Shown here: positions 1 to 5,712 of the stretch, piece by piece
Layout of the letters: each line of letters opens with the position of its first letter
Numbering within the stretch: position 1 is the first letter of the stretch
Assembly (NCBI GenBank): GCA_023391315.1
Contig: JAEWBD010000317.1
Span: forward strand, 1 to 5,712
DNA length: 5,712 bases
Source: Bacteroidota bacterium
GTDB taxonomy: Bacteria > Bacteroidota > Bacteroidia > Chitinophagales > Chitinophagaceae
Direction of reading: 5' to 3'
Program-made: the position numbers and the translations under genes
Notes under the pieces: model-generated
The model's input: only the letters and a program-made list of their open reading frames with translations
Databases searched by the model: none
Told to the model about the DNA's origin: nothing

Positions 1-873
1 GCGCTGGGTGGCATACTCATACCGGCCGGCATTTATTTATTGCTGAATTATGGCACAGCAACACAATCCGGCGCAGGCATTCCCATGGCTACCGACATAG
101 CTTTTGCCATAGGCATACTTTCACTATTGGGCCGCAGGGTAAACCCTTCACTCAAAGTGTTTTTAACCGCGCTGGCGGTGATAGACGATCTTGGCGCCAT
201 TATCATCATTGCCATATTTTATGCCCAGGACATTTCATGGTTAAACCTGTTGATGGCATTGGCCATTTTTGCGGGCTTACTTATTTTAAACCGTTTAAAA
301 GTGCTCAACCTTGTACCATATATTTTGGGCGGTATTTTAATGTGGTGGTTTATGCTGCATTCCGGTGTACATGCAACCATTTCCGGTGTGCTGCTGGCTT
401 TTGCCATTCCTTTTAAGAAAAATGATGAAAAATCGCCATCATACATGTTGCAGCATTTTCTTCATAAACCCGTTTCCTTTTTAATACTTCCGTTGTTTGC
501 CATTGCCAACACCGGCATTGCCATACCGGCCAATTGGGTAGAAGGGCTTGCACAGGTAAGCAGCATCGGCATTATTGCGGGGCTTGTAATTGGCAAACCG
601 TTAGGCATATCATTGTTTTCATTTGCTGCCGTTAAAGCAGGTTTGTGCCAACTGCCTTCGCAGGTTAGCTGGACAAATATTATCGGGGCGGGCGTACTGG
701 CCGGTATAGGGTTTACCATGTCTATATTCATCACCATGCTGGCTTTTAACGATGCGGCTATTGTAAACAGCGCTAAAATTGCTATTCTTATAGGCTCCGT
801 TATTGCAGGTATCGCAGGGCTTTTGTGGTTAAGATTAAGTTTGAAAAAACAAAATATACCCACGGAAGAATAG
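1..873 (+). CDS. nhaA: Na+/H+ antiporter NhaA (5'-truncated by window edge)
   Basis: Inner-membrane antiporter that exchanges cytoplasmic Na+ (or Li+) for external protons and supports pH and salt homeostasis. The frame is open from base 1, so the TTG at position 40 is internal and the true start lies upstream. The visible part is 290 residues; the family is usually near 390, so about 100 N-terminal residues are missing. Visible family hallmarks are ATDIAFA (Asp at codon 32, matching E. coli Asp133), the ion-binding Asp pair in VIDDLGAI (codons 62-63, matching Asp163/Asp164), SGVHATISGV, GKPLGIS with the conserved TM-X lysine (codon 199, Lys300 equivalent), and GIGFTMSIFI near the C-terminus. 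Hydrophobic segments alternate with short loops throughout. It ends in TAG, with no clear terminator in the 126 bases before lpdA. The residue equivalences come from memory of the E. coli protein. Confidence 0.96.
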   Translation, partial: ALGGILIPAGIYLLLNYGTATQSGAGIPMATDIAFAIGILSLLGRRVNPSLKVFLTALAVIDDLGAIIIIAIFYAQDISWLNLLMALAIFAGLLILNRLKVLNLVPYILGGILMWWFMLHSGVHATISGVLLAFAIPFKKNDEKSPSYMLQHFLHKPVSFLILPLFAIANTGIAIPANWVEGLAQVSSIGIIAGLVIGKPLGISLFSFAAVKAGLCQLPSQVSWTNIIGAGVLAGIGFTMSIFITMLAFNDAAIVNSAKIAILIGSVIAGIAGLLWLRLSLKKQNIPTEE

Positions 874-926
874 CAAAATGTTTTACCCTATATATTCACG
901 TAATAAACCGTTCACCTTACCTAAAA

Positions 927-957
927 TTGAAGAATTCCTTTTTAGCATTTACTTTCG
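927..957 (+). promoter_or_regulatory. Candidate Bacteroidota-type promoter for lpdA
   Basis: TACTTTCG at 950-957 matches the -7 consensus TAnnTTTG at 7 of 8 positions. A TTG at 927-929 stands 20 bases upstream, the spacing expected for the -33 element. Transcription would begin near 964, giving a leader of about 36 bases before the ATG at 1000. The call rests on a motif match only. Confidence 0.35.
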
Positions 958-999
958 CATGGTTGGAATTGCTAATTCAAACAGAAAAATAAAAATATT

Positions 1000-2409
1000 A
1001 TGGCATACGACGTAATCGTTATTGGCAGCGGCCCGGGTGGTTACCCGGCAGCTATACGCGCCTCACAGTTAGGGTTTAAAACAGCAATTATAGAAAAAGA
1101 AAGCCTCGGCGGTATTTGTTTAAACTGGGGCTGCATTCCTACAAAAGCTTTAATTAAAAGTGCCCAGGTATATGATTATATGAAGCATAGCAGCAATTAT
1201 GGCTTGTCTGCAACAGATGTAAAGCAGGATTTTGGCGCTGTGGTAAAACGCAGCAGGGGTGTGGCCGATAAAATGAGCAAGGGTGTTTCTTTTCTCATGC
1301 GTAAGAATAAAATTGATGTGGTAATGGGTTATGCAAAAATTACAGGTAAAGGCAAGATTGAAGTAACTGCCGCTGATAATTCAAAACAAACACTGGAAGC
1401 GAAAAATATTGTTATCGCAACCGGCGGCAGAAGCCGGGAATTGCCTAATCTAAAGCAGGATGGCAAAAAGATAATCGGCTATCGCGAAGCGCTGGTGTTA
1501 CCGCAACAACCAAAAAGCATGATCATTGTGGGCAGCGGCGCCATAGGTTCTGAGTTTGCTTAGTTCTACAACAGCATGGGCACAAAAGTTACCATTGTTG
1601 AATTTATCCCGAGAATAGTGCCGGTGCAAGACGAAGAAAATTCAAAAGAGCTCGAAAAACAATATAAAAAACAGGGCATTGATATTATGACCAATGCTTC
1701 TGTTGAAAAGGCCGACACTGCCGGCAACGGCGTTCGCGCTACTGTAAAAAAACAGGATGGCAGCACTGTAACGCTTGAAGCGGATATTTTGCTGAGCGCT
1801 GTGGGCGTGGTAGCCAATGTGGAAAACATAGGGCTTGAAACGGTTGGCATAAAAACAGACCGCGGCAAGGTGGTTACCGATAAATATTTGCAAACAAATG
1901 TTCCCGGCTTTTATGCCATCGGCGATTGTACACCAAACCAGGCCCTGGCGCATAAAGCAAGCCGTGAGGGCATTGTGGCTGCAGAGCATATTGCTTATAC
2001 AGAAAAGAAAACGACGCATTTGCCCGAGCCGTTGGATTATGGCAATATCCCGGGTTGTACTTATTGTGTGCCCGAAGTATCAAGCGTAGGTATGACGGAG
2101 AAAGCCGCAAAAGAAGCCGGTTATAATATTAAGGTGGGTAAGTTCCCGTTCATGGCCAGCGGTAAAGCCACTGCTGCCGGTGCCACTGAAGGTTTTGTAA
2201 AGATGATTTACGATGCCAAATACGGCGAACTGCTTGGTGCGCACATGATTGGTTTTAATGTAACGGAAATGATTGCCGAAGTGGTTACAGCACGTAAGCT
2301 GGAAACAACCGGGCATGAAATTCTTACAGCCGTGCACCCGCATCCAACCATGAGCGAAGCGGTAAAGGAAGCAACGGCGGTTGCTTATGGGGAGGCAACA
2401 GATATTTAG
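1000..2409 (+). pseudogene. lpdA: Dihydrolipoyl dehydrogenase (E3) reading frame interrupted by an in-frame TAG
   Basis: FAD-dependent pyridine nucleotide-disulfide oxidoreductase that reoxidises dihydrolipoamide with NAD+ as the E3 subunit of 2-oxoacid dehydrogenase complexes and the glycine cleavage system. The single frame is 469 codons, normal for the family. In order it shows the FAD-binding GSGPGG at residues 9-14, the redox-active pair Cys40/Cys45 in GGICLNWGCIPTK, the NAD-binding GSGAIGSEF at 178-186, the second FAD motif GFYAIGD ending at Asp309, and the C-terminal dimerisation domain with the catalytic His448-Glu453 pair in HPHPTMSE. Codon 188 (1561-1563) is TAG, just after the NAD-domain glycine motif; reading resumes in the same frame with no shift. 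If real, the stop leaves a 187-residue product without most of the NAD domain and the whole interface domain, which should be inactive. Everything else is conserved, suggesting a very recent mutation or a sequencing error. No Shine-Dalgarno precedes the ATG at 1576, so restart there looks unlikely. Confidence 0.9.
1561..1563 (+). other. Premature in-frame TAG codon within lpdA
   Basis: The reading runs GSGAIGSEFA, stop, FYNSMGTKVTIVEF with perfect frame continuity. From memory of Bacteroidota E3 proteins the residue here is normally Tyr, so one third-base change from TAT or TAC would produce the TAG. No insertion, deletion or rearrangement is visible around it. Confidence 0.85.
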
Positions 2410-2434
2410 TACTGTTATCAATAAACCTCTGTAT

Positions 2435-2475
2435 AACCGGTTAGCCGTAAGGTTGGCCGGTTTTATTTTTTATTT
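2435..2475 (+). terminator. Rho-independent terminator of lpdA
   Basis: A 12-pair stem is formed by 2435-2446 and 2451-2462. The outer six pairs (AACCGG with CCGGTT) are all Watson-Crick; the inner six include three G-T pairs. It closes on a GTAA loop of the GNRA tetraloop class and is followed by a T-rich tail, TTATTTTTTATTT. It lies 26 bases after the lpdA stop and isolates this gene from the response regulator. Confidence 0.85.
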
Positions 2476-2538
2476 ATGTACGATTATACACATTCTTAAT
2501 GGTCTTTCTTACGGTACAGGCTGAATCTGCACTGGCAG

Positions 2539-2546
2539 TATTTTTG
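2539..2546 (+). promoter_or_regulatory. Candidate -7 element for the response regulator gene
   Basis: TATTTTTG matches TAnnTTTG exactly, 38 bases ahead of the ATG at 2585, so a transcript would start near 2553. No TTTG stands at the expected -33 position. The gene sits behind a strong terminator and so needs its own promoter. Confidence 0.35.
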
Positions 2547-2584
2547 GTAAGACTATTGCTATATAATCCGAAAACAAAAAATTT

Positions 2585-2968
2585 ATGTTGAATACTAAAC
2601 TGCCGCCTGCCCAAACGAAAAAAATTTTTATTGTTGAAGACGAAGGCGATATGTGCCTTTTACTGAATATCATGTTACAGGAAAAATCTATTGAACTGGA
2701 GCATGTAAAAACAATTGCTGCCGCACAGGAGTATTTAAAAAAGGAAGAACCTTCAGTGGTTATTCTGGATAACAAACTGCCCGATGGGTTTGGGATAGAC
2801 TTTGTAAGTTATATCAAGCAAAATCATCCTGATGTAAAAGTGATAATGATCTCCGGCTATACACCGGAAGCAAAAGATATTGCGCTTGAAAACGGCGCCG
2901 ACCTTTTTCTTGAAAAACCATTTACAAGGGAACAATTATATTCTTCAATAAAAGAATTACTGAATTAA
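2585..2968 (+). CDS. Stand-alone receiver-domain response regulator (CheY-like)
   Basis: A cytoplasmic phosphoacceptor protein of two-component or phosphorelay signalling. The 127 residues hold one receiver domain and little else. Seen are a short N-terminal lead of about 12 residues, the first beta strand KKIFIVEDEGD with the metal-binding acidic pair Glu18/Asp19, the phosphoacceptor Asp62 in VVILDNKLPDGFG, the switch Ser90 in VIMISGY, and the conserved Lys111 in the FLEKPF motif. The chain ends after the last helix, so there is no DNA-binding or enzymatic output domain; output is presumably by protein contact or phosphotransfer. No histidine kinase lies nearby, so its partner cannot be named. 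It is transcribed alone between two terminators. The ATG was chosen because it places the first beta strand at the usual distance and no in-frame upstream start fits better. Confidence 0.92.
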   Translation: MLNTKLPPAQTKKIFIVEDEGDMCLLLNIMLQEKSIELEHVKTIAAAQEYLKKEEPSVVILDNKLPDGFGIDFVSYIKQNHPDVKVIMISGYTPEAKDIALENGADLFLEKPFTREQLYSSIKELLN

Positions 2969-2987
2969 TTCAGTTCTCTAAAAAAGC

Positions 2988-3023
2988 AAGGCCGGGGATG
3001 TGAATGTCTCCGGCCTTTTATTT
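2988..3023. terminator. Bidirectional intrinsic terminator between convergent genes
   Basis: An 11-pair stem is formed by 2988-2998 and 3007-3017 (AAGGCCGG with CCGGCCTT, then GGA with TCT including one G-T pair) around an 8-base loop. On the plus strand the tail is TTATTTA; on the minus strand the stem is followed by GCTTTTT (from 2981-2987). It lies 19 bases after the response regulator stop and 18 bases beyond the end of the minus-strand gene, so it can serve both. Confidence 0.85.
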
Positions 3024-3041
3024 ATGCAATCATTTTTGCGG

Positions 3042-3458
3042 TTAGAAACCGGTTGCGATCATTCTTTTAAAAAACGTTCCGGTATTGCTGAAAAACTCTG
3101 TCAGCGTTTCCTGTAATGAATATTCTTTCACATCCGGCATACCTGCACTTTCTATATATAATACCTTAAACTGAACGGTAAATTCATTACTGTTGTTGAA
3201 CCATGCCGTACCATGAATATTCATACTGAATGGCACACCTTTCTTATAGAAATAAAGTTCGGCCCCAAATACATTCCATGTATTTTCCAGTACCGGGAAA
3301 TGAGATACAGAAAATTCAAGCAGGTTAGTATTTACAATTTTTACGTTGCTTACAACAGCAACAGCCATTCGCTCGGAAGACTGATTAATGCAATAAAAAA
3401 CCGCATGTTCAAAACGGCTGATATTTTCAAGATTGGTTATGGGTAGTGTATTTATCAT
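3042..3458 (-). CDS. Hypothetical protein, possibly FMN-binding split-barrel (pyridoxamine 5'-phosphate oxidase-like)
   Basis: A 138-residue protein with no signal peptide or membrane segment, so probably cytoplasmic. I do not recognise it firmly. The pattern of short alternating beta strands (AVAVVSNVKIVN, LLEFSVSHFP, GAELYFYKKGVPFSMNIHGTAWF) resembles small Bacteroidota proteins annotated as pyridoxamine 5'-phosphate oxidase-like, in which a segment of the form LxFYxKGxxFxxxIxGxAW is common. No catalytic residues can be assigned, and FMN binding is inference. The C-terminal third (SLQETLTEFFSNTGTFFKRM) is probably helical. The gene is supported as real by its normal codon use, its stop next to a shared terminator, and a candidate promoter upstream. 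It is divergent from galK, with nothing linking the two functionally. It could equally be an uncharacterised family. Confidence 0.75.
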   Translation of the reverse strand: MINTLPITNLENISRFEHAVFYCINQSSERMAVAVVSNVKIVNTNLLEFSVSHFPVLENTWNVFGAELYFYKKGVPFSMNIHGTAWFNNSNEFTVQFKVLYIESAGMPDVKEYSLQETLTEFFSNTGTFFKRMIATGF

Positions 3459-3508
3459 ATATAAAATTTAAGACAGGTTCTCCAGATTTTTAGCTGCTTT
3501 TTATGCAG

Positions 3509-3541
3509 CAAATCAATAATTATTTTTAGATGAAAATCAAA
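3509..3541 (-). promoter_or_regulatory. Candidate Bacteroidota-type promoter for the minus-strand hypothetical gene
   Basis: Read on the minus strand, TTTG (3541-3538) is followed after 21 bases by TTGATTTG (3516-3509), which matches TAnnTTTG at 7 of 8 positions. Spacing fits the -33/-7 architecture. Transcription would start near 3502, leaving a leader of about 45 bases before the start codon. Confidence 0.3.
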
Positions 3542-3625
3542 CATTGTGCCTTTGTGGGATAGAGAATCTTTTGTGCTTTTTCGCAGGTTTAATCGTTGAA
3601 AATGTGGCGGCAGAAAACATAAATA

Positions 3626-3647
3626 CCCCGTAATGGGGAATTTTTTT
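3626..3647 (+). terminator. Compact hairpin with T tract upstream of galK (uncertain)
   Basis: CCCCG at 3626-3630 can pair with TGGGG at 3634-3638 (four G-C pairs plus one G-T) around a three-base loop, followed by AA and seven T at 3641-3647. The shape is that of a minimal intrinsic terminator on the plus strand, but there is no annotated gene immediately upstream in that direction. It could end a short leader or small RNA, or be coincidental. Confidence 0.25.
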
Positions 3648-3723
3648 AAAAATAAAATGCATTTGATAAGCCCGGCTAATTTTTTTAACGCATTAAATCC
3701 TATAAACTTTTACCTGCATGAAA

Positions 3724-3731
3724 TACCTTTG
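3724..3731 (+). promoter_or_regulatory. Candidate -7 element for galK
   Basis: TACCTTTG matches TAnnTTTG exactly. A transcript would start near 3738, about 23 bases before the ATG at 3761. No TTTG is visible at the expected -33 position, so an activator may be needed or the match may be chance. Confidence 0.4.
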
Positions 3732-3760
3732 GCCAAAACATATTTTAAATTAAAAATTTG

Positions 3761-4939
3761 ATGGAAAGCAAAATTGCGGATCAGTTTATAAAAATTTACC
3801 CGGCTGCAGGAGATCGGCTTATCGTGCGTTCGCCCGGCAGGATAAATATTATAGGAGAGCATACAGATTATAATGACGGTTTTGTGTTACCTGCTGCTAT
3901 TGATAAGGCGGTTTACGTGGCCGTATCCGGGCGTAATGATGAAGAAATTCATTTGTATGCAGGCGATTATAATGAAAGCCACGTTGTAAATACAAATGCC
4001 GTTGAAATAAGTGACAAGCATTGGCCCAACTATATTTTAGGTGTCGTTGACCAGTTGCAGAAAAAAGGATTTCAGATTGGTGGTTTTAATTTATTAATTG
4101 ATGGCGATGTGCCGCTTGGCGCAGGCTTATCATCTTCTGCTGCCGTTGAGTGCGCAACGGCTTTTGCTTTAAATGAATTGTTCGGGCTTGGCTTATCAAA
4201 ACTGCAAATGGTGCAAACAGCGCAAAAAGCGGAACATACATTTGCCGGTGTAATGTGCGGCATCATGGACCAGTTTGCTTCCATGTTTGGGAAGAAAGAT
4301 CATGTAATACAGTTAGACTGCCGTTCTCTTGAATATGAATATGTACCGTTTGAATTAAAAGACTGTAAAATATTGCTGCTGAATACCAACGTAAAACATT
4401 CGCTTTCTTCTTCGGCTTATAATGAACGCAGGCAGCAATGCGAACAGGGCGTTGCCTGGATAAAAGAACATCATCCTGAAGTATCAAGTTTAAGAGATGT
4501 TAGCATACAAATGCTGAATGAATATGTGCTGCCCAAAGATGCATTGATTTATAAAAGATGTAAATACATAGTGGAAGAAATTCAGCGTTTGCTGCAGGGC
4601 TGCGCCGATTTGCAGCAAAATAATGTAGAAGCATTGGGTAAAAAAATGTTTCGCACACACGAAGGCTTAAGCCGTGAATATGAAGTGAGCTGTGAAGAGC
4701 TTGATTTTTTGGTAGATGCCGTAAAAGACAATCCCGATGTAATAGGGGCGAGGATGATGGGCGGTGGTTTTGGCGGCTGCACCATCAATATTATTAAAGA
4801 AGATGCCATTGAAAGCCTGGTGCAAAAACTAAAGCCTTTATATAAACAGGCATCCAATAAAGAACTGGATTATTATATTGCAAGCATCGAAAATGGAACA
4901 TCGCTGGTTACTCAGACTGTTGTTGCATCAAACGTTTAA
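3761..4939 (+). CDS. galK: Galactokinase
   Basis: Cytoplasmic GHMP-family kinase that phosphorylates alpha-D-galactose at C1 with ATP, the committed step of the Leloir pathway. The 392 residues match the usual 380-395. Visible are the galactokinase signature GRINIIGEHTDYNDGFVLP starting at Gly26 (Arg27 catalytic; Glu33, His34 and Asp36 contact the sugar), the GHMP ATP-binding loop PLGAGLSSSAA at 118-128, the catalytic base Asp170 in GIMDQFASMFG, and the C-terminal glycine-rich motif GARMMGGGFGGC at 329-340. All key residues are present, so the enzyme should be active. I chose the ATG at 3761 over the in-frame TTG one codon earlier because ATG is preferred and the leader has no Shine-Dalgarno to favour either. 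It precedes a secreted beta-galactosidase on the same strand, which fits use of released galactose. No clear intrinsic terminator follows, so partial read-through into the next gene is possible. Confidence 0.97.
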   Translation: MESKIADQFIKIYPAAGDRLIVRSPGRINIIGEHTDYNDGFVLPAAIDKAVYVAVSGRNDEEIHLYAGDYNESHVVNTNAVEISDKHWPNYILGVVDQLQKKGFQIGGFNLLIDGDVPLGAGLSSSAAVECATAFALNELFGLGLSKLQMVQTAQKAEHTFAGVMCGIMDQFASMFGKKDHVIQLDCRSLEYEYVPFELKDCKILLLNTNVKHSLSSSAYNERRQQCEQGVAWIKEHHPEVSSLRDVSIQMLNEYVLPKDALIYKRCKYIVEEIQRLLQGCADLQQNNVEALGKKMFRTHEGLSREYEVSCEELDFLVDAVKDNPDVIGARMMGGGFGGCTINIIKEDAIESLVQKLKPLYKQASNKELDYYIASIENGTSLVTQTVVASNV

Positions 4940-4944
4940 CAGCG

Positions 4945-4988
4945 CGGTATAAACTAACGAAGCGATACCGGGTATTTCCAAAGGAAAT
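4945..4988. repeat. Cluster of small inverted repeats between galK and the GH2 gene
   Basis: Three short dyads lie side by side: CGGTAT (4945-4950) with ATACCG (4965-4970); the 11-base near-palindrome ATACCGGGTAT (4965-4975); and ATTTCC-AAA-GGAAAT (4974-4988). None is followed by a T tract, so this is not a typical terminator. The last dyad sits where a -33 box or activator site would be for the candidate promoter at 5004. Regulator binding is inference. Confidence 0.3.
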
Positions 4989-5003
4989 TATATTCTCCCG
5001 GAA

Positions 5004-5011
5004 TAATTTTG
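5004..5011 (+). promoter_or_regulatory. Candidate -7 element for the GH2 beta-galactosidase gene
   Basis: TAATTTTG matches TAnnTTTG exactly. A transcript would begin near 5018, giving a leader of about 70 bases. The expected -33 zone holds no TTTG but overlaps the dyad ATTTCC-AAA-GGAAAT, which would suit an activator-dependent promoter. Confidence 0.35.
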
Positions 5012-5087
5012 AGAGATATGTTAAGATTAAAAGAGTGATGAAAAACTAAAATCATTAAGCACAATCATTATACTGATAAAAATTAAA

Positions 5088-5712
5088 ATGGTAAAGAATA
5101 AAATGCCTGAAATATTCTCAAAAGCCTCGGTTAAACGCTTTAGAGTTTGCATATTGCTTGCGTTGCAATTTGCGTTGCCCTTTATATGTTTTGCGCAACA
5201 GCAAAATAACCCATGGGAAGATGAAATTGTTTTTGAAAAGAATAAAGAAAAACCGCATGCGTCTTTTATGCTGTATGCAAACGAGGCAGATGCTATAAAT
5301 GATGATTACAGCAATTCACCGTATTATAAATCTTTAAATGGCATCTGGAAGTTTGTGTACGCCGCAGATCCGGATACCCGTATAAAAAATTTTTACGAAC
5401 CAGGCCTGAATACACAGGCATGGAATGATATAACGGTTCCTTCCAATTGGGAAATGAAGGGTTTTGGCACGCCCATCTATACCAATATTATTTATCCGTT
5501 TCCAAAAAACCCGCCTTATGTTGGCAACAGTAACCCTGTGGGAACTTACAGGCGGGAATTTACAATACCGGATGAATGGGATGGAAGACAGGTATTACTG
5601 CATTTTGGCTCTATAACGGGCTATGCCGTTGTATATGTAAACGGCCGTGAAGTGGGCGTAAGCTCTGCAGCCAAATCGCCGGCGGAATTCAACATAACAC
5701 ACTATCTTAAAA
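5088..5712 (+). CDS. Secreted GH2 beta-galactosidase, LacZ-type (3'-truncated by window edge)
   Basis: Glycoside hydrolase family 2 enzyme expected to remove terminal beta-D-galactose from lactose or plant and host glycans. The visible 208 residues are the N-terminal part; LacZ-type members run to about 1,000-1,100, so the catalytic barrel with its two Glu residues is out of view. Residues 1-36 form a signal peptide: basic KRFR, hydrophobic VCILLALQFALPF, and likely cleavage after CFA, before QQQ. There is no proper lipobox, so periplasmic or secreted rather than a lipoprotein. The mature part shows the GH2 sugar-binding domain: HASFMLY (57-63), YYKSLNGIWKF (79-89), VPSNWEMKGFGTPIYTN (117-133), PFPKNPP, NPVGTYRREF (149-158), HFGSITGYAVVYVNGREVG, SPAEFNITHYL. 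Asn133 in YTN corresponds to the E. coli LacZ Asn102 region. The start could also be the ATG at 5103, which keeps the signal peptide. Its place after galK suggests galactoside use. Exact substrate is unknown. Confidence 0.93.
   Translation, partial: MVKNKMPEIFSKASVKRFRVCILLALQFALPFICFAQQQNNPWEDEIVFEKNKEKPHASFMLYANEADAINDDYSNSPYYKSLNGIWKFVYAADPDTRIKNFYEPGLNTQAWNDITVPSNWEMKGFGTPIYTNIIYPFPKNPPYVGNSNPVGTYRREFTIPDEWDGRQVLLHFGSITGYAVVYVNGREVGVSSAAKSPAEFNITHYLK

Larger units (their letters stand above)
3459..3760. other. Divergent intergenic region between the hypothetical gene and galK
   Basis: About 300 A/T-rich bases without a convincing gene on either strand. It holds a candidate leftward promoter (3509-3541), a candidate galK -7 element (3724-3731) and a compact hairpin with a T tract (3626-3647). 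A short hairpin, GCTGC with GCAGC at 3493-3509, falls near the predicted start of the leftward transcript. The motif TTGTGC occurs twice, at 3544 and 3571. I see no repeat family or mobile element. Confidence 0.6.

Noticed and set aside
40..873. TTG at position 40 as the nhaA start
   Set aside because: The frame is open to base 1 and the codons before it also read as NhaA-like sequence, so the start lies outside the window.
1576..2409. Reading the second half of lpdA as an independent gene starting at ATG 1576
   Set aside because: It begins mid-way through the NAD-binding domain in the same frame as the upstream half, lacks the FAD-binding and redox-cysteine regions, and has no start signal; it is the 3' part of one interrupted gene.
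1566..2421. Several open frames antisense or out of frame to lpdA, and similar ones opposite nhaA and galK
   Set aside because: They overlap strongly conserved coding sequence and their translations resemble no protein family; they are shadows of the real genes.
3213..3446. 77-residue plus-strand frame opposite the minus-strand hypothetical gene
   Set aside because: It lies wholly inside the longer minus-strand gene, which has a matching terminator and candidate promoter; the translation shows no recognisable features.
3493..3509. Short GCTGC/GCAGC hairpin as a riboswitch or terminator
   Set aside because: Only five pairs and no recognisable aptamer; on the minus strand it falls at the very start of the predicted transcript.
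4945..4970. Intrinsic terminator after galK
   Set aside because: The CGGTAT/ATACCG arms are separated by a 14-base loop and no T tract follows.
5088..5203. Lipoprotein signal peptide on the GH2 enzyme
   Set aside because: The only Cys near the cleavage region is preceded by PFI, which lacks the small residue required at -1 of a lipobox; an AQ cleavage by signal peptidase I fits better.

Overview
The window looks like a chromosomal segment of a Bacteroidota species, probably close to the Chitinophagaceae; that placement is inferred from protein style and signals, not from a search. Supporting signs are A/T-rich leaders without Shine-Dalgarno sequences ahead of every start, several matches to the Bacteroidota -7 promoter element TAnnTTTG at plausible distances from starts, and a secreted LacZ-type glycoside hydrolase. 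Base composition looks similar throughout, with no insertion sequence, tRNA, rRNA, CRISPR or phage gene visible.

Layout. 1-873 (+) is the 3' three quarters of nhaA, a Na+/H+ antiporter, open at the left edge. 1000-2409 (+) is a dihydrolipoyl dehydrogenase (lpdA, E3) reading frame, complete apart from one in-frame TAG at codon 188; a strong intrinsic terminator follows at 2435-2475. 2585-2968 (+) is a stand-alone receiver-domain response regulator. It converges on a 138-residue hypothetical protein at 3042-3458 (-), possibly of the FMN-binding split-barrel type, and one hairpin at 2988-3023 can terminate both transcripts. A roughly 300-base intergenic region separates the hypothetical gene from the divergent galactokinase galK (3761-4939, +). 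After a 148-base gap containing small inverted repeats, a secreted family GH2 beta-galactosidase begins at 5088 (+) and runs off the right edge.

How the parts fit. The right side forms a small galactoside-utilisation cluster: the exported GH2 enzyme would release galactose outside the cytoplasm, and GalK would phosphorylate it as the first step of the Leloir pathway. No transporter or other Leloir gene is in view. The left side holds unrelated housekeeping genes (ion homeostasis, the 2-oxoacid dehydrogenase E3 subunit) and an orphan signalling protein. I see no convincing novel system. The main anomaly is the premature TAG in an otherwise well-preserved lpdA.
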